NCBI RefSeq assembly: GCF_002067035.1
Contig: NZ_MVQB01000062.1
Span: forward strand, 117,243-181,242
Direction of reading: 5' to 3'
Length of the DNA stretch: 64,000 bases
From: Methanoregula sp. PtaB.Bin085
GTDB taxonomy: Archaea > Halobacteriota > Methanomicrobia > Methanomicrobiales > Methanospirillaceae
Positions 18,118 to 26,931 of the stretch are shown piece by piece (within the stretch, counting starts at the first letter, position 1; each line of letters starts with the position of its first letter). Below the pieces are notes generated by a model. The model searched no databases, was not told where the DNA came from, and was given only the letters and a program-made list of their open reading frames with translations. The translations under genes and the position numbers were made by a program.

Positions 18118-18150
18118 CAATAAACAGGTTTTAATTATCCTGATTTATTG
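18118..18150 (+). promoter_or_regulatory. Operator-like inverted repeat bracketing a TATA box
   Basis: CAATAAACAGG (18118-18128) and CCTGATTTATTG (18139-18150) are an inverted repeat with one extra base on the right arm; the 10-bp spacer TTTTAATTAT is itself TATA-like. This lies 70-100 bp before the kinase gene at 18221, so binding here would block TBP access. Confidence 0.4.
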
Positions 18151-18220
18151 AAATTATACCGGGGATCTGAGTCAGACAACGGATTTTTCCTCAGGGATAT
18201 TTGATGCAGGGTGCCGGCTG

Positions 18221-21088
18221 ATGGAAAAAACGGGCAGAAAAAAACCAAAAACAGGTACGGTGAATCCGGAGAAGCGAGCCGTCAGCCGCCGGCATCCGGG
18301 TACAGCCCCCGTTCCACGCGCTCCCCGTCGCAACACTGCCGTCACAAAAAAAGTGCCGGCGGCCCTTCCGGAGAGCGACGAACTCCTCCGCAGTTTCTTC
18401 GAATCTGCCGGTCTCATGCGGGGTATCGTGGAGGTGGTTGCGGAGGATGACGTGCGTCATATCACCGATAACGCGGCAGCCGCTGCCCTGCTCGGCATGA
18501 CCCCGGAGGCGATGAAGAACAAGCTCGGCTCCGAGCTGGGCGAACCGCGCGAGATCCTCCGGTTGTGGGTCAGCCGCTGTTATGAAAGCCGGAAGAGTAA
18601 AAAACCGGTGATATTCGAATACAGGGACACGCGGGGAGATAAGGAAACATGGCTCCTTGCCACGGTCAGCAGTGTCAGGACACCTCCCCATGGCTGTCCC
18701 CGGTTCGCCTATGTTGTCATCGACATTACCGGACGCAAGCAGGCAGAGAAGGCGCTGAAGGAAAGTGAAGAGCGCCACCGGCTTCTGGCCGAGACGATGC
18801 TCCAGGGAGTTGTCCACCAGAATGCCGACGGCACGATAATCTCCATGAATCCCGCGGCCGAGCAGATCCTTGGAAAGACCCCGGAGGAGTTCCTGGGCGG
18901 GACATCGGTGAGCGTGGAACACGACACGATTCACGAGGACGGGTCGCTCTTTCCCGGCAGGGACCATCCCTCCATGGTGGCACTGCAGACGGGAAAGCAG
19001 GTCCGCGGGGTTATCATGGGCGTGTTCAATCCCCGCGAGAAAGCATACCGGTGGATCAGCATCGATGCTGTTCCGTTATTCCGGCCCGGCGAAGATCGTC
19101 CCTGGCAGGTCTACACCGTGTTCGAGGATATCACCGAACGCCGGAATGCCGAAGCCGGGCTGCGGAAAGCCTATGATGAACTGGAAACACGTATCAGGGA
19201 ACGGACTGCCGAACTGCAAAAAGCTGTTGAATCCATCGGAACCGAACGCCGCCGTCTGTACGATGTCCTGGAGGCGCTCCCCGTCTATATCTGCCTGCTC
19301 GACAGGGATTATCGCATGCCGTTTGCGAACCGGTATTTCCGGGAGACGTTTGCAGTACCGGCAGGCCGCCGGTGCTACGAGTTCCTCTTCAACCGCAGCG
19401 AACCCTGCGACACGTGCGAGACCTACACGGTCATGAAGACCCGCTCCCCCCATCACTGGTTCTGGACCGGCCCGAACGGCCGGGACTACGATATCTACGA
19501 CTTTCCTTTCACTGACACGGATGGATCGTTCATGGTCCTCGAGATGGGGATCGATATTACCGAGCAGAAGAAGGCAGAAGCAGCAACGGAAAAAGCGAAT
19601 GCATACAACCGCAGCCTGATCGAGGCAAGCCTCGACCCGCTGGTTACCATCAGCCCGGACGGGACCATCAGCGACGTCAACGAGGCAACGATCCGCGTCA
19701 CCGGGTTCTCCCGTGAAGAACTGGTCGGGACCGACTTCTCCGATTATTTTACCGAACCGGAAAAAGCAAAAGCCGGGTATGAAAAGGTATTCCGCGAGGG
19801 CGCTGTTACGGATTATGAACTCGGGATCCGGCATAAGGATGGGCACGTGACACCGGTCCTCTACAACGCGGCCGTGTATCGGGATCCCGCGGGGAAGAAT
19901 ACCGGGGTCTTTGCCGCGGCCCGGGACATCACCGGACGAAAGAAAGCAGAGGATGCCCTGCGCAGGGCGCACGCCCTTCTTGAGAAACGCGTTGAGGAAC
20001 GTACCGCAGAGATTGTGCAGGCCAACGCGCAGCTCAAGAAAGAGATCGCCAACCGTATGCAGGCAGAATCCCTTGTCAAAAAAACCGTATCAGAGCTGCA
20101 TGCCGCCATCGAATCGACTGCAGACGGGATCTACGCCGCAGACTGTGCCGGGAAGATTATCCGGTACAACCAGAACTTCGCTTCCATGTGGAAGATCCCG
20201 GAGGAACTGCTGCAGAGCGGCGAGGACAAAAAAGTCGCAGCCTTCCTGATGACCCGGGTGAAAAACCCCGGTCTCTTCTCAGCGGGCGATGACGGTTCAT
20301 CCCGTCATGCTGACCGCGAGACATACGACATGCTGGAACTTACTGACGGCAGGATCTTTGAACGCTATTCAAAACCCCAGAAGATGGACCGGACCATCAT
20401 CGGGCGGGTGCTCAGTTACCGTGACGTCACCGACCGCCGGCATGCCGAAGAAAAACTCATTGCATCCCTGCAGGAGAAGGAGACCCTGATACGGGAGATC
20501 CATCACCGGGTCAAGAACAACCTTCAGATCATCTCCGGTCTTCTTGACATGACACGGATGCGCACGCCCGACAGCACGACCAGCGGTATCCTGACCGACA
20601 TGATGATGAAGATCAAGACCATGGCGCAGATCCATACCCGGCTGTACGAGAGCAGGCAGTTCGACCGGATCAACATGTCGGGCCAGATCAAGGACCAGGT
20701 GACGGATCTGTCGAGCATCTACGGGAGGTCGGGCGCAGAGATTGCAGCCACGATCCATGCAGAGGATATCTTCCTGCCGGTCGACCAGGCGATTCCCTGC
20801 GCCCTTATCGTGAACGAGATCCTCTCGAATGCATTCAAGCACGCATTCCGGGGGAGGGATCAGGGCGCGCTGGATATCTCGGCAACACACACCGGGGGGC
20901 GGGTACGTATCGTCGTGCGGGATGACGGATCCGGAATCCCGGAGAGCGTGGATCCCGACAGGACAACGAGCCTCGGGCTCAAGCTCATCCGGAGTCTTGT
21001 CCAGCAGCTGAACGGATCGATCGAGATCCGGAACGATAACGGTACGGTAGTGGCGGTCGAATTCCCGCTCCCTGCCGGAGGCAGATAA
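18221..21088 (+). CDS. Soluble multi-PAS sensor histidine kinase (HisKA_2 type)
   Basis: A 955-residue kinase with no membrane segment. A basic, Pro-rich N-terminus (~50 residues) is followed by five PAS domains: ~52-180, ~182-320, ~340-458 (with a [17 protein letters not shown] cysteine cluster that might bind a cofactor or metal), ~463-580, and ~625-745. Coiled coils starting [15 protein letters not shown] and [13 protein letters not shown] join them. The kinase core is of the HisKA_2 family, with [17 protein letters not shown] near residue 760, N box [12 protein letters not shown] and G box RDDGSGIPE. This class differs from the GITRHDI kinases nearby. The gene ends 2 bp before a response regulator gene and is almost certainly its cognate kinase. 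Confidence 0.9.
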   Translation: MEKTGRKKPKTGTVNPEKRAVSRRHPGTAPVPRAPRRNTAVTKKVPAALPESDELLRSFFESAGLMRGIVEVVAEDDVRHITDNAAAAALLGMTPEAMKNKLGSELGEPREILRLWVSRCYESRKSKKPVIFEYRDTRGDKETWLLATVSSVRTPPHGCPRFAYVVIDITGRKQAEKALKESEERHRLLAETMLQGVVHQNADGTIISMNPAAEQILGKTPEEFLGGTSVSVEHDTIHEDGSLFPGRDHPSMVALQTGKQVRGVIMGVFNPREKAYRWISIDAVPLFRPGEDRPWQVYTVFEDITERRNAEAGLRKAYDELETRIRERTAELQKAVESIGTERRRLYDVLEALPVYICLLDRDYRMPFANRYFRETFAVPAGRRCYEFLFNRSEPCDTCETYTVMKTRSPHHWFWTGPNGRDYDIYDFPFTDTDGSFMVLEMGIDITEQKKAEAATEKANAYNRSLIEASLDPLVTISPDGTISDVNEATIRVTGFSREELVGTDFSDYFTEPEKAKAGYEKVFREGAVTDYELGIRHKDGHVTPVLYNAAVYRDPAGKNTGVFAAARDITGRKKAEDALRRAHALLEKRVEERTAEIVQANAQLKKEIANRMQAESLVKKTVSELHAAIESTADGIYAADCAGKIIRYNQNFASMWKIPEELLQSGEDKKVAAFLMTRVKNPGLFSAGDDGSSRHADRETYDMLELTDGRIFERYSKPQKMDRTIIGRVLSYRDVTDRRHAEEKLIASLQEKETLIREIHHRVKNNLQIISGLLDMTRMRTPDSTTSGILTDMMMKIKTMAQIHTRLYESRQFDRINMSGQIKDQVTDLSSIYGRSGAEIAATIHAEDIFLPVDQAIPCALIVNEILSNAFKHAFRGRDQGALDISATHTGGRVRIVVRDDGSGIPESVDPDRTTSLGLKLIRSLVQQLNGSIEIRNDNGTVVAVEFPLPAGGR

Positions 21089-21090
21089 CC

Positions 21091-22434
21091 ATGTCAAAGA
21101 TCCTTGTTGTTGACGATGAAGCGATCATCTCAATGCAGCTCGAAGAACGCCTGCACGCGATGGGATACACTGTTGCCGGGATGGCAGCATCGGGAGAAGA
21201 TGCCATCGAGAAGGCGCGAAGGCTCGCGCCCGATCTCGTGCTGATGGATATCGTGATGCCCGGAAAGCTGAACGGCATTGATGCGGCAAAGGTGATTGCA
21301 GGCGAGATGGATATCCCGGTTGTTTTCGTCACGTCCTATGCAGACGATACCATCATCGAGAAGGCAAAACAGGTCGGGCCCTACGGGTATATCGTCAAGC
21401 CGTTCAACGAGCTGGAGATCAAGGCAGGGATTGAGGTTGCCCTCTTCCGGAAAACCGCCGAGCGCGAACTCCGGAAATCTGCCCCGGCACCATCCGGAGC
21501 GGGGGGTCGTCCACAGGACAACGGGGACGGGAGCGGAGGGGCGGATTATATCAACCTGCCGGACGTCAAAACGATCCTGCTGAAGGATATTTTTTCAGAT
21601 ATCGTCCTCTACCTGTATGCCGATCCCGCTCTCCGGGAGCCGATATTCAGGTTCGCCATCGAGGCCGGGCTGAAAAAAGGCGGGCGGAATTTCTTTGCCT
21701 ACCACCGGTCGGTCCTTCAGAAATATTTCCTCAAAGAACTTCAGAGCAGGCAGCTTTTCATGCGCCGGATCAAGACCGGGGAGGTCTGTCTCCTGCCGGA
21801 AATCCTTGACACCTGTATGACATCGCTTCCGCAGGATCCCGCAGCTGGAAACCTCCGGATCCTCCTGGATTTCTCTGAAACGGACGAGTTTGCCGACATC
21901 CTTGCCGTAAAAAACCTCGTCCTTGCCAGGAAAGAGCACGGGGCGGCCGTATCCGGTATCATCGCCGTGAACATGGCCGATATCGACCACGACAGGATCC
22001 GGCAGCTCTCCGATGGCATTGGCAGGACCATCATCTCGACGGGGAAGGAGACCACCCTCTCGTTCGCCCACCGTGCTTTCCCCTCCGAACCGGTGGCCGC
22101 TGTCCCTCAGGCAACCATCGATGACGTGGTGAAAAAATCCCTTGAACCGGTAGTGCTCTCGCTTCTCGACAAGCCCGTCTCCGGATACGATATCGTCCAC
22201 GAGATCCACAGCCGGTATAATGTCCTCATCCCCCAGGCAAGGGTCTACGCATATCTCTACGATCTCGAACAGAAGGGATATCTTGCCATGAAAATATCCG
22301 GGAAATCGAAACTGTACTCACCAACAGAGATTGGGAAAAAGTATATCCGGAACCGGCTGGATGAGTTCAAGTTCGTCTTCCGGCATATTCTCGGGGAAGG
22401 AACTGCCCCTCTCTTCCCGCCTGACAGAAAATAG
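21091..22434 (+). CDS. Response regulator with central KaiC/MEDS-like region and PadR-like winged helix
   Basis: A 447-residue regulator. Receiver domain at residues 1-125 (KILVVDDEA, phospho-Asp in VLMDIVMPG, VTSYADD, KPF). A Gly/Ser-rich linker (~130-152) leads to a domain of about 190 residues with FFAYHRSVLQKYFLKELQ and RILLDFSETDEF, which looks like a RecA/KaiC-derived or MEDS-type sensor fold (inference). Residues ~350-430 form a PadR-like winged helix: VVLSLLDKPVSGYDIVHEI, then the YAYLYDLEQKGYL recognition wing. It therefore links phosphorylation by the kinase 2 bp upstream to DNA binding. A receiver joined to a PadR output is not a usual pairing. An oligo-T terminator follows. Confidence 0.8.
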   Translation: MSKILVVDDEAIISMQLEERLHAMGYTVAGMAASGEDAIEKARRLAPDLVLMDIVMPGKLNGIDAAKVIAGEMDIPVVFVTSYADDTIIEKAKQVGPYGYIVKPFNELEIKAGIEVALFRKTAERELRKSAPAPSGAGGRPQDNGDGSGGADYINLPDVKTILLKDIFSDIVLYLYADPALREPIFRFAIEAGLKKGGRNFFAYHRSVLQKYFLKELQSRQLFMRRIKTGEVCLLPEILDTCMTSLPQDPAAGNLRILLDFSETDEFADILAVKNLVLARKEHGAAVSGIIAVNMADIDHDRIRQLSDGIGRTIISTGKETTLSFAHRAFPSEPVAAVPQATIDDVVKKSLEPVVLSLLDKPVSGYDIVHEIHSRYNVLIPQARVYAYLYDLEQKGYLAMKISGKSKLYSPTEIGKKYIRNRLDEFKFVFRHILGEGTAPLFPPDRK

Positions 22435-22436
22435 AC

Positions 22437-22443
22437 TTTTTTT
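22437..22443 (+). terminator. Oligo-T terminator of the kinase-regulator operon
   Basis: Seven T at 22437-22443, directly after the regulator stop codon at 22434. Confidence 0.45.
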
Positions 22444-22612
22444 AACATAACTGTCCGGCCGTACTGGTATACCTGCGGGTACACAGCGCGATCAGGGTAC
22501 GGAACCACATGCAAAAATATGAAACAATTCGTGAAACGTCCGGCAATCTATATTGAAGCCGCGTGAGAAGGAAACATGGCGGGAGGAACTACCCCGCACT
22601 TTGGGAAAGGCC

Positions 22613-22816
22613 ATGAGCGAAATGACCAGTCACTCAGCAACCTTTGACATCTTCCTGCGACAGGAGTACAGGGATCAGGAGATTTTGCAAAAAACGCACA
22701 CAACATACCAGGAAACCGCCGGTATCATCATGACTTCGGGATTCTCTGTGGGAACACCACCTGAACCGGCAGATACTGCAGGAAAAAATCTGCCGGGAAG
22801 AAGGGATCTCCCGTGA
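22613..22816 (+). CDS. Small hypothetical protein, coupled to an Hsp20-like gene
   Basis: A 67-residue protein that I do not recognise. It starts MSEMTSHSATFDIFLRQEYRD with GGGAAAGG close upstream and has a Pro/Ala-rich hydrophilic C-terminus; there is no membrane segment or cysteine motif. Its stop codon overlaps the GTG start of the next gene (GTGA), suggesting translational coupling. The frame is open for 20 more codons upstream, so a TTG start at 22553 is possible. Moderate confidence that it is a real gene, resting mainly on the coupling. Confidence 0.45.
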   Translation: MSEMTSHSATFDIFLRQEYRDQEILQKTHTTYQETAGIIMTSGFSVGTPPEPADTAGKNLPGRRDLP

Positions 22817-23091
22817 CAGCCGGCCGACCCGAAGAAAACAGTACGTTCGATCCGCCGGTCCATATCTCGTACCATGGAAGGGAATGCCACATCTGCGTCG
22901 ATCTTCCCGACACGACAGAGGAACAGATTCGGATCGATCTTGAAAAGACCGCGCTTACCCTGTCCATCATACGTGACGGTTCAGTTGATAAGAAAATAAT
23001 CCGGATACCCGGGGAATTACGCCTTTTCCGGAAAAAAGTGACATCCGGTGTACTGGAGATTGTTCTTGAAAAACCAGTGACCGGAGGGTAA
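22813..23091 (+). CDS. Minimal Hsp20/alpha-crystallin-like protein
   Basis: A 92-residue protein that seems to be a bare alpha-crystallin/CS beta-sandwich: GRECHICVDLPDTTEEQIRI matches the strand and DLPG-turn of Hsp20 proteins, then EKTALTLSIIRDG and the final SGVLEIVLEKP strand, equivalent to the NGVLTVTVPK end strand of the family. It lacks the usual N-terminal arm and the C-terminal IxI extension, so large oligomers are less likely. GTG start at 22813 overlaps the preceding stop. Function could be a small chaperone or an assembly partner for the upstream small protein; both are inference. Confidence 0.5.
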   Translation: MTAGRPEENSTFDPPVHISYHGRECHICVDLPDTTEEQIRIDLEKTALTLSIIRDGSVDKKIIRIPGELRLFRKKVTSGVLEIVLEKPVTGG

Positions 23092-23194
23092 CCGGCACTG
23101 TCACGGGTTTCGTATTGCCATTGTTTCAGGGTTCGTTTCAAAATCCGGATTTCGCAGACAATCCTATTATTCTTCCAGACAATCACGAAAGGGG

Positions 23195-23431
23195 GTGAGA
23201 CGTATTCACGTTCCTGATAACCAGGATGCGGTCTTCATGGCCGGAGAGGACCTTGACCGGATCCGGAGCAATCTCTGCCGCTGGAAATACACCCCGGTAC
23301 ACAATTCCCCGGCAGCCTTCTTCCGGTACGGCAGCGCATGTCCTGCACAGGGATGTCATTCCTGCACGGACCCGGACTGTCCCTGCGCGGATTATGTCCG
23401 GCATTACCTGAACCACCCGCGGTGCGATTAA
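23195..23431 (+). CDS. Small cysteine-rich hypothetical protein
   Basis: A 78-residue frame starting with GTG inside AAAGGGGGTGAG; an ATG at 23243 is another possible start. The second half holds six cysteines in a tight pattern (ACPAQGCHSCTDPDCPCADY), typical of a metal-binding or redox-active knot, followed by HYLNHPRC. No family recognised. Support is the cysteine spacing and the G-rich sequence overlapping the start. Confidence 0.4.
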   Translation: MRRIHVPDNQDAVFMAGEDLDRIRSNLCRWKYTPVHNSPAAFFRYGSACPAQGCHSCTDPDCPCADYVRHYLNHPRCD

Positions 23432-23461
23432 CCGTATTCAGGAATCGGGGTGATCACGAGC

Positions 23462-23881
23462 ATGACAGCAGAGACGATATCCATTCCTGTCCGGACCGTT
23501 CCGGATCCCCTGGCCGGCGAAAGATCCTTCGGACAATCCGAGGGATCCGGCATCGCAATACCTTGGAACCTGATGGAAGAACGGGACGCGAAGGACGATC
23601 TCAGGTGGTATCTGATACACAAGTACCGCACAATTCTCATCGACAGGCTCACAGCAGAAGATCTCGGGGAACTCCGGGTCTGCCTGAAACGGTGGTCCGG
23701 AACAAAAAACGGGCAGGACAGCGAATTCCCGCACCGGTTCGTTATGAAGCTCAGGGAGTATCTTCCCGAAGAGATTCTGAGGTACGAGATCGCAGGCATC
23801 GAATCACTTTTCATGCTGATGAGGGCACAGGATCTGCCGGACCGGCACCGTGCAGCCTCCGGGGCTGTGACTAGATCATAA
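23462..23881 (+). CDS. Hypothetical protein
   Basis: A 139-residue soluble protein, unrecognised. The start at ATG 23462 is preceded by an excellent Shine-Dalgarno GGGGTGATC ending ~6 nt upstream, which argues strongly for a real gene. The body is predicted mostly helical and charged (WYLIHKYRTILIDRLTAEDLGELRVCLKRW, with residues 55-85), and KLREYLPEEILRYEIAGIESLF near residue 100. No signal peptide, membrane segment or metal motif. Same direction as its neighbours in a run of small accessory genes. Confidence 0.55.
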   Translation: MTAETISIPVRTVPDPLAGERSFGQSEGSGIAIPWNLMEERDAKDDLRWYLIHKYRTILIDRLTAEDLGELRVCLKRWSGTKNGQDSEFPHRFVMKLREYLPEEILRYEIAGIESLFMLMRAQDLPDRHRAASGAVTRS

Positions 23882-24164
23882 TCCGGACAGAACGTCCGTA
23901 CCGCCATGGAATCTTATCCTTCCCGGAAGGGAATGTTTCAGATTTTGTTTCATTCCCTGACTTTTGGCAAAGGGGCTATACCCTTCCGTTGTTCACTTCC
24001 ATGCAGGCGGGAAGCAGGTGAAAACGCCGGAAAAGCTTCCCGCACAAGGGAGTGATCCATGACAGAAGCCGGGTTCGTATGGACGACCGGAACTGCCCTG
24101 TGGTTTCACGGTCCTTGCGCCGTATATCTCCGGACAGCAGGTGAAAAAAATTCCGGAGGAATGA

Positions 24165-24413
24165 ATGAGAATGACACCATTACCGCCATCATCAAGGGCC
24201 GTGCTCAAAGCGCTCGGGAAGGAGGGCGCGATGACGCACGGCGATATCGTGAGGAAAACGCACTGCAACCCGAGGACCGTGCGGTACGCCCTGCGGAAAC
24301 TCAAGGAAAACCAGCTGATCATCGAGAAGATGAACCTCCGCGACATGCGGCAGATCATTTACCAGTACCGTTATAATCCACCGGAGGCCGTGACGACCGG
24401 GGAGCATCAATGA
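24165..24413 (+). CDS. Small winged-helix DNA-binding protein
   Basis: An 82-residue protein that is little more than one winged helix-turn-helix: SSRAVLKALGKEGAMTHGDIV as helices 1-2, KTHCNPRTVRYALRKLKENQLI as the recognition helix and wing lead, and DMRQIIYQYRY as the last strand. It resembles MarR/ArsR-type minimal regulators. GGAGG at 24155-24159 lies 5 nt before the ATG at 24165. The stop overlaps the ATG of a ferredoxin gene (ATGA), so the two are translated together and a redox-linked regulator is an attractive but unproven idea. Confidence 0.65.
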   Translation: MRMTPLPPSSRAVLKALGKEGAMTHGDIVRKTHCNPRTVRYALRKLKENQLIIEKMNLRDMRQIIYQYRYNPPEAVTTGEHQ

Positions 24414-24634
24414 ACGCCAGTATCGACCGGCAGAACTGCACAAGCTGCGGGACCTGCTGGGACACCTGCCCGGAATTCTTTGAGGAGGATCCGGATGATC
24501 ACTTCAGCCGCATTATCGGAAAATACCGGAACGATGGATCCAGATCCGAAGGATCCGTTCCGGATGATCTGGAAGACTGCGTGAAGGAGGCTGCGGATCT
24601 CTGTCCTGTGCAGATAATCGCGGTGACGGAGTGA
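24410..24634 (+). CDS. Single-cluster [4Fe-4S] ferredoxin
   Basis: A 74-residue acidic ferredoxin. The motif CTSCGTCWDTCPEFF supplies three cysteines, and the distant fourth is in ADLCPVQII near residue 65, as in monocluster ferredoxins of the Thermotoga/Pyrococcus type where the second cluster site is lost. DCVKEAADLCP is the typical C-terminal helix. Soluble electron carrier; the partner is not evident. Coupled to the winged-helix gene upstream by a 4-bp overlap. Confidence 0.8.
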   Translation: MNASIDRQNCTSCGTCWDTCPEFFEEDPDDHFSRIIGKYRNDGSRSEGSVPDDLEDCVKEAADLCPVQIIAVTE

Positions 24635-24662
24635 CCAGGCGCGATCCCGGGGGTAAATACCT

Positions 24663-25298
24663 GTGTTTATCGGGCACTTCGCAGTTGCGTATCTCCTCAT
24701 CGTGCTCTTCCCGGCCGTCCCGCCGCTGGTCATCCTTTGCGGGGTCAGCTTTCCTGACCTCCTCTGGCCGGTCCTGGTACTGACAGGGATGGAGACCGTG
24801 GCCGTCAATCCCGACAGCCCGCTCCAGAACGCGATCCGGTTCACCTCGTACCCGTACTCCCACTCGCTCGTCACCGGGTCCCTGATTGCGGCGGTCCCGG
24901 GACTTTTTATCGCGTACTTCATGAGCCCTGCTGCCGGGATCCTGTTTGTCGCTGCCTCGGCCTCCCACTGGCTGCTGGACGTGGTGACGCACCTGCAGGA
25001 TCTGCCGGTGCTCGGCTTTGGGAAGGACATGAAAGCCGGCCTCGGGCTCTGGAACTACCCGAAGGCTGCATTTGTGCTGGAACTCGCATTCTATACCGTC
25101 ATCACAGTGCTTGCGGTGCAACCGGCGCTGGTCGTTCCCCTGCTGGCCCTTGGTTTTGCATTCCACCTTATCAATGCGAATTCATTCCTGGGATTCAGCA
25201 GGAAAAATCCCTTTACTGCCCGGAGTTATGCCGTCCTTGCAATCTTCGGGTTCCTTGCATTCATCGGGGGCCTGAACTGGATCTTCGCGACAGGGTGA
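24663..25298 (+). CDS. Membrane-bound metal-dependent hydrolase-like protein (DUF457/YdjM type)
   Basis: A 211-residue integral membrane protein with about six hydrophobic segments. Conserved polar residues lie within or next to membrane helices: H near residue 5 (MFIGHFAVAY), D in SFPDLLW near 32, H in YPYSHSLVTG near 66, and the HWLLDVVTH cluster near 103. This HxxxD...H pattern matches the DUF457/YdjM family, predicted to be inner-membrane metal-dependent hydrolases. The start is GTG at 24663. No substrate is known. It sits between a ferredoxin and a cupredoxin gene, all on the same strand, but an operon is not certain. Confidence 0.65.
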   Translation: MFIGHFAVAYLLIVLFPAVPPLVILCGVSFPDLLWPVLVLTGMETVAVNPDSPLQNAIRFTSYPYSHSLVTGSLIAAVPGLFIAYFMSPAAGILFVAASASHWLLDVVTHLQDLPVLGFGKDMKAGLGLWNYPKAAFVLELAFYTVITVLAVQPALVVPLLALGFAFHLINANSFLGFSRKNPFTARSYAVLAIFGFLAFIGGLNWIFATG

Positions 25299-25324
25299 GA
25301 AAAAAATTTTCATGGAGGGAAAAA

Positions 25325-25732
25325 ATGCAGAATCAAGAAACCAGAGAACCCGGCCTGCACCGTGCATACACGGTGGCAGGAATCCTGCTCCTGATCGCGG
25401 CCTGCATGGTGGCCGGTTGTTCGTCCGGCAAGGGCCCGGCAACACCGGCCTTGCCGCAACCACCGGCCGGGAGCGGGAATGCGATCACGATACAGAATTT
25501 TGCGTTCGATCCGCCGGCGCTGACCGTGAAAGCCGGCACGGTGGTCATGTGGACGAACCAGGACAGTGCGCCACACGCCATTGTCTCCGATACGGGATCA
25601 CCGGAAACATTCTCTTCCGATACGCTCTCAACGGGCCGGTCGTACTCGTTCACCTTCAACCGGCCGGGGACGTACCCGTATCATTGTTCGATTCACCCGT
25701 CCATGACGGGAACCATTGTTGTTGAGAAATAA
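25325..25732 (+). CDS. Plastocyanin-like copper lipoprotein
   Basis: A 135-residue exported cupredoxin. The signal peptide ends in a lipobox (CMVAGC, Cys near residue 32). A short Pro/Ala linker precedes a complete type 1 copper domain: ITIQNFAFDPPALTVKAGT, first His in SAPHAIV, then the ligand loop YHCSIHPSMTG supplying Cys, His and Met. It probably carries electrons or buffers copper on the outer face of the membrane. ATG 25325 follows GGAGGG at 25315-25320. It is an intact paralogue of the degenerate protein at 4145-4708. Confidence 0.85.
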   Translation: MQNQETREPGLHRAYTVAGILLLIAACMVAGCSSGKGPATPALPQPPAGSGNAITIQNFAFDPPALTVKAGTVVMWTNQDSAPHAIVSDTGSPETFSSDTLSTGRSYSFTFNRPGTYPYHCSIHPSMTGTIVVEK

Positions 25733-25747
25733 GACGGAGAATAAAAC

Positions 25748-26359
25748 ATGCCAAAACAAACCGATGGAAAACTGGACCTGTTAAACGACAGGAACAGTGC
25801 ACTGGTGCTCGTGGATTACCAGCCCACGATGTTCTCCGGTGTCGGCTCAGGTGACAAGACGATCATCCGGAACGCTGCGTATTGCGCTGCAAAGGCTGCG
25901 TCAATCCTGAACGTGCCGGTCGTACTCTCGACCATCAACCCGCAGCACAACGGGAACTTCATCGAGGATGTGACCCGGCTGTTCCCCGGCCAGGAAGTGT
26001 TTGCACGGCCGGTGCCAAGCTTCGATGCATTTGAGGACGGGAAGACCTACGGCGCATTCAGAACGGCGAACCGGAAGAAACTGGTGATCTCCGGGCTCTG
26101 GACGAGCATGTGCTTCTGCTACACGGCCCTGCACGCGCTCCGTGACGGCTACGAAGTTTACGGGCTGATGGATGCAGCGGGCGACTCCACGATCGCGGCC
26201 CACCGGTTCGGCATTCAGCGGATGCTGCAGGCCGGGGTCATACCGATCACGGTTGAGTCACTGGTATCGGAATGGATGCATGACTGGGGCAACCCGAAGG
26301 CCGGCGATCTCGTGAAGGAGGTCTACTCCCGGTATGGCTACATGATCGGGCTCCGGTAA
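25748..26359 (+). CDS. Isochorismatase-family cysteine hydrolase (YcaC-like)
   Basis: A 203-residue cytosolic hydrolase. The catalytic Asp is in LVLVDYQPTMF near residue 22 and the nucleophilic Cys in SGLWTSMCFCYTALHAL near residue 121, both standard for isochorismatase-like hydrolases. GYEVYGLMDAAGDSTIAAHRFGIQRM matches the YcaC subgroup. The physiological substrate of this subgroup is unknown; amides or imides are plausible. It starts 16 bp after the cupredoxin gene with GGAGAATAAAAC as ribosome binding region, so the two are probably cotranscribed. Confidence 0.8.
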   Translation: MPKQTDGKLDLLNDRNSALVLVDYQPTMFSGVGSGDKTIIRNAAYCAAKAASILNVPVVLSTINPQHNGNFIEDVTRLFPGQEVFARPVPSFDAFEDGKTYGAFRTANRKKLVISGLWTSMCFCYTALHALRDGYEVYGLMDAAGDSTIAAHRFGIQRMLQAGVIPITVESLVSEWMHDWGNPKAGDLVKEVYSRYGYMIGLR

Positions 26360-26366
26360 GACGAAG

Positions 26367-26378
26367 TTTTTCTTTTTT
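26367..26378 (+). terminator. Oligo-T terminator
   Basis: T5 and T6 at 26367-26371 and 26373-26378, 8 bp after the hydrolase stop codon. Confidence 0.5.
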
Positions 26379-26508
26379 GGCAGGGGGTCGCTCCTGTGGC
26401 GGATGGTGAGAGTTCATACAAGAAAGCGTATCATCTTCCGGTTCATTGATTATACGAAATATTTCCGCGGAAATTGTTCCGGGGAATATCGCAGAGAGCG
26501 AGAGAACG

Positions 26509-26931
26509 ATGAAAGGACGAAGACCAATGGTAGCGCTGGGCGATGCAAAAAAATTCGCGGAGCGCCAGGGCTACATCTGGGTGCCCAACCCGGATCCGGC
26601 AATCCCGTTCGACGCGTTCGCGTACCGGGGCAGCGATATGATTGCACTCCGGGTGGAAACCTGCCGGAATGCACCGGGCGTGTACGATCTCCCCCGGGAT
26701 TTTTTCCGGGATGCTTTTGAGATTCTCAGAAAACTCCCGCTGCCCGCGTACCTCCCCCGCGAAGTGTGGGTGCGGTACAGCTGGAGCCGGGCATTCAACC
26801 GGTTCCGGCTCTTTGGTGAGAATTTCCTTGAGACAACGATGATCGACCGGGACAGGCCGGTCTATCCTTACGAGCCGGATTCCCTTCCTCCCGCTCCAGG
26901 AGGTGGCCGGGAAAAAGAGTCCCGGAAATAA
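26509..26931 (+). CDS. Hypothetical protein; 3' end lies in a duplicated segment
   Basis: A 140-residue protein, not recognised. GDAKKFAERQGYIWVPN, PFDAFAYRGSDMIALRVETC and VWVRYSWSRAFNRFRLF are its most ordered parts. The pattern of an Asp on a strand followed by Glu on the next (FDAFAYRG then LRVET) vaguely recalls PD-(D/E)xK nucleases, but the Lys is missing, so I do not claim that. Start at 26509 is uncertain (ATG 26527 is also possible; the frame is open further upstream). Its last four codons and stop are part of a 255-bp sequence repeated 315 bp downstream. Confidence 0.5.
   Translation: MKGRRPMVALGDAKKFAERQGYIWVPNPDPAIPFDAFAYRGSDMIALRVETCRNAPGVYDLPRDFFRDAFEILRKLPLPAYLPREVWVRYSWSRAFNRFRLFGENFLETTMIDRDRPVYPYEPDSLPPAPGGGREKESRK

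Noticed and set aside
22553..24634. The small-gene run considered as a gas-vesicle cluster because of the Hsp20-like protein
   Set aside because: No GvpA-type structural gene or GvpF/L/N is present.
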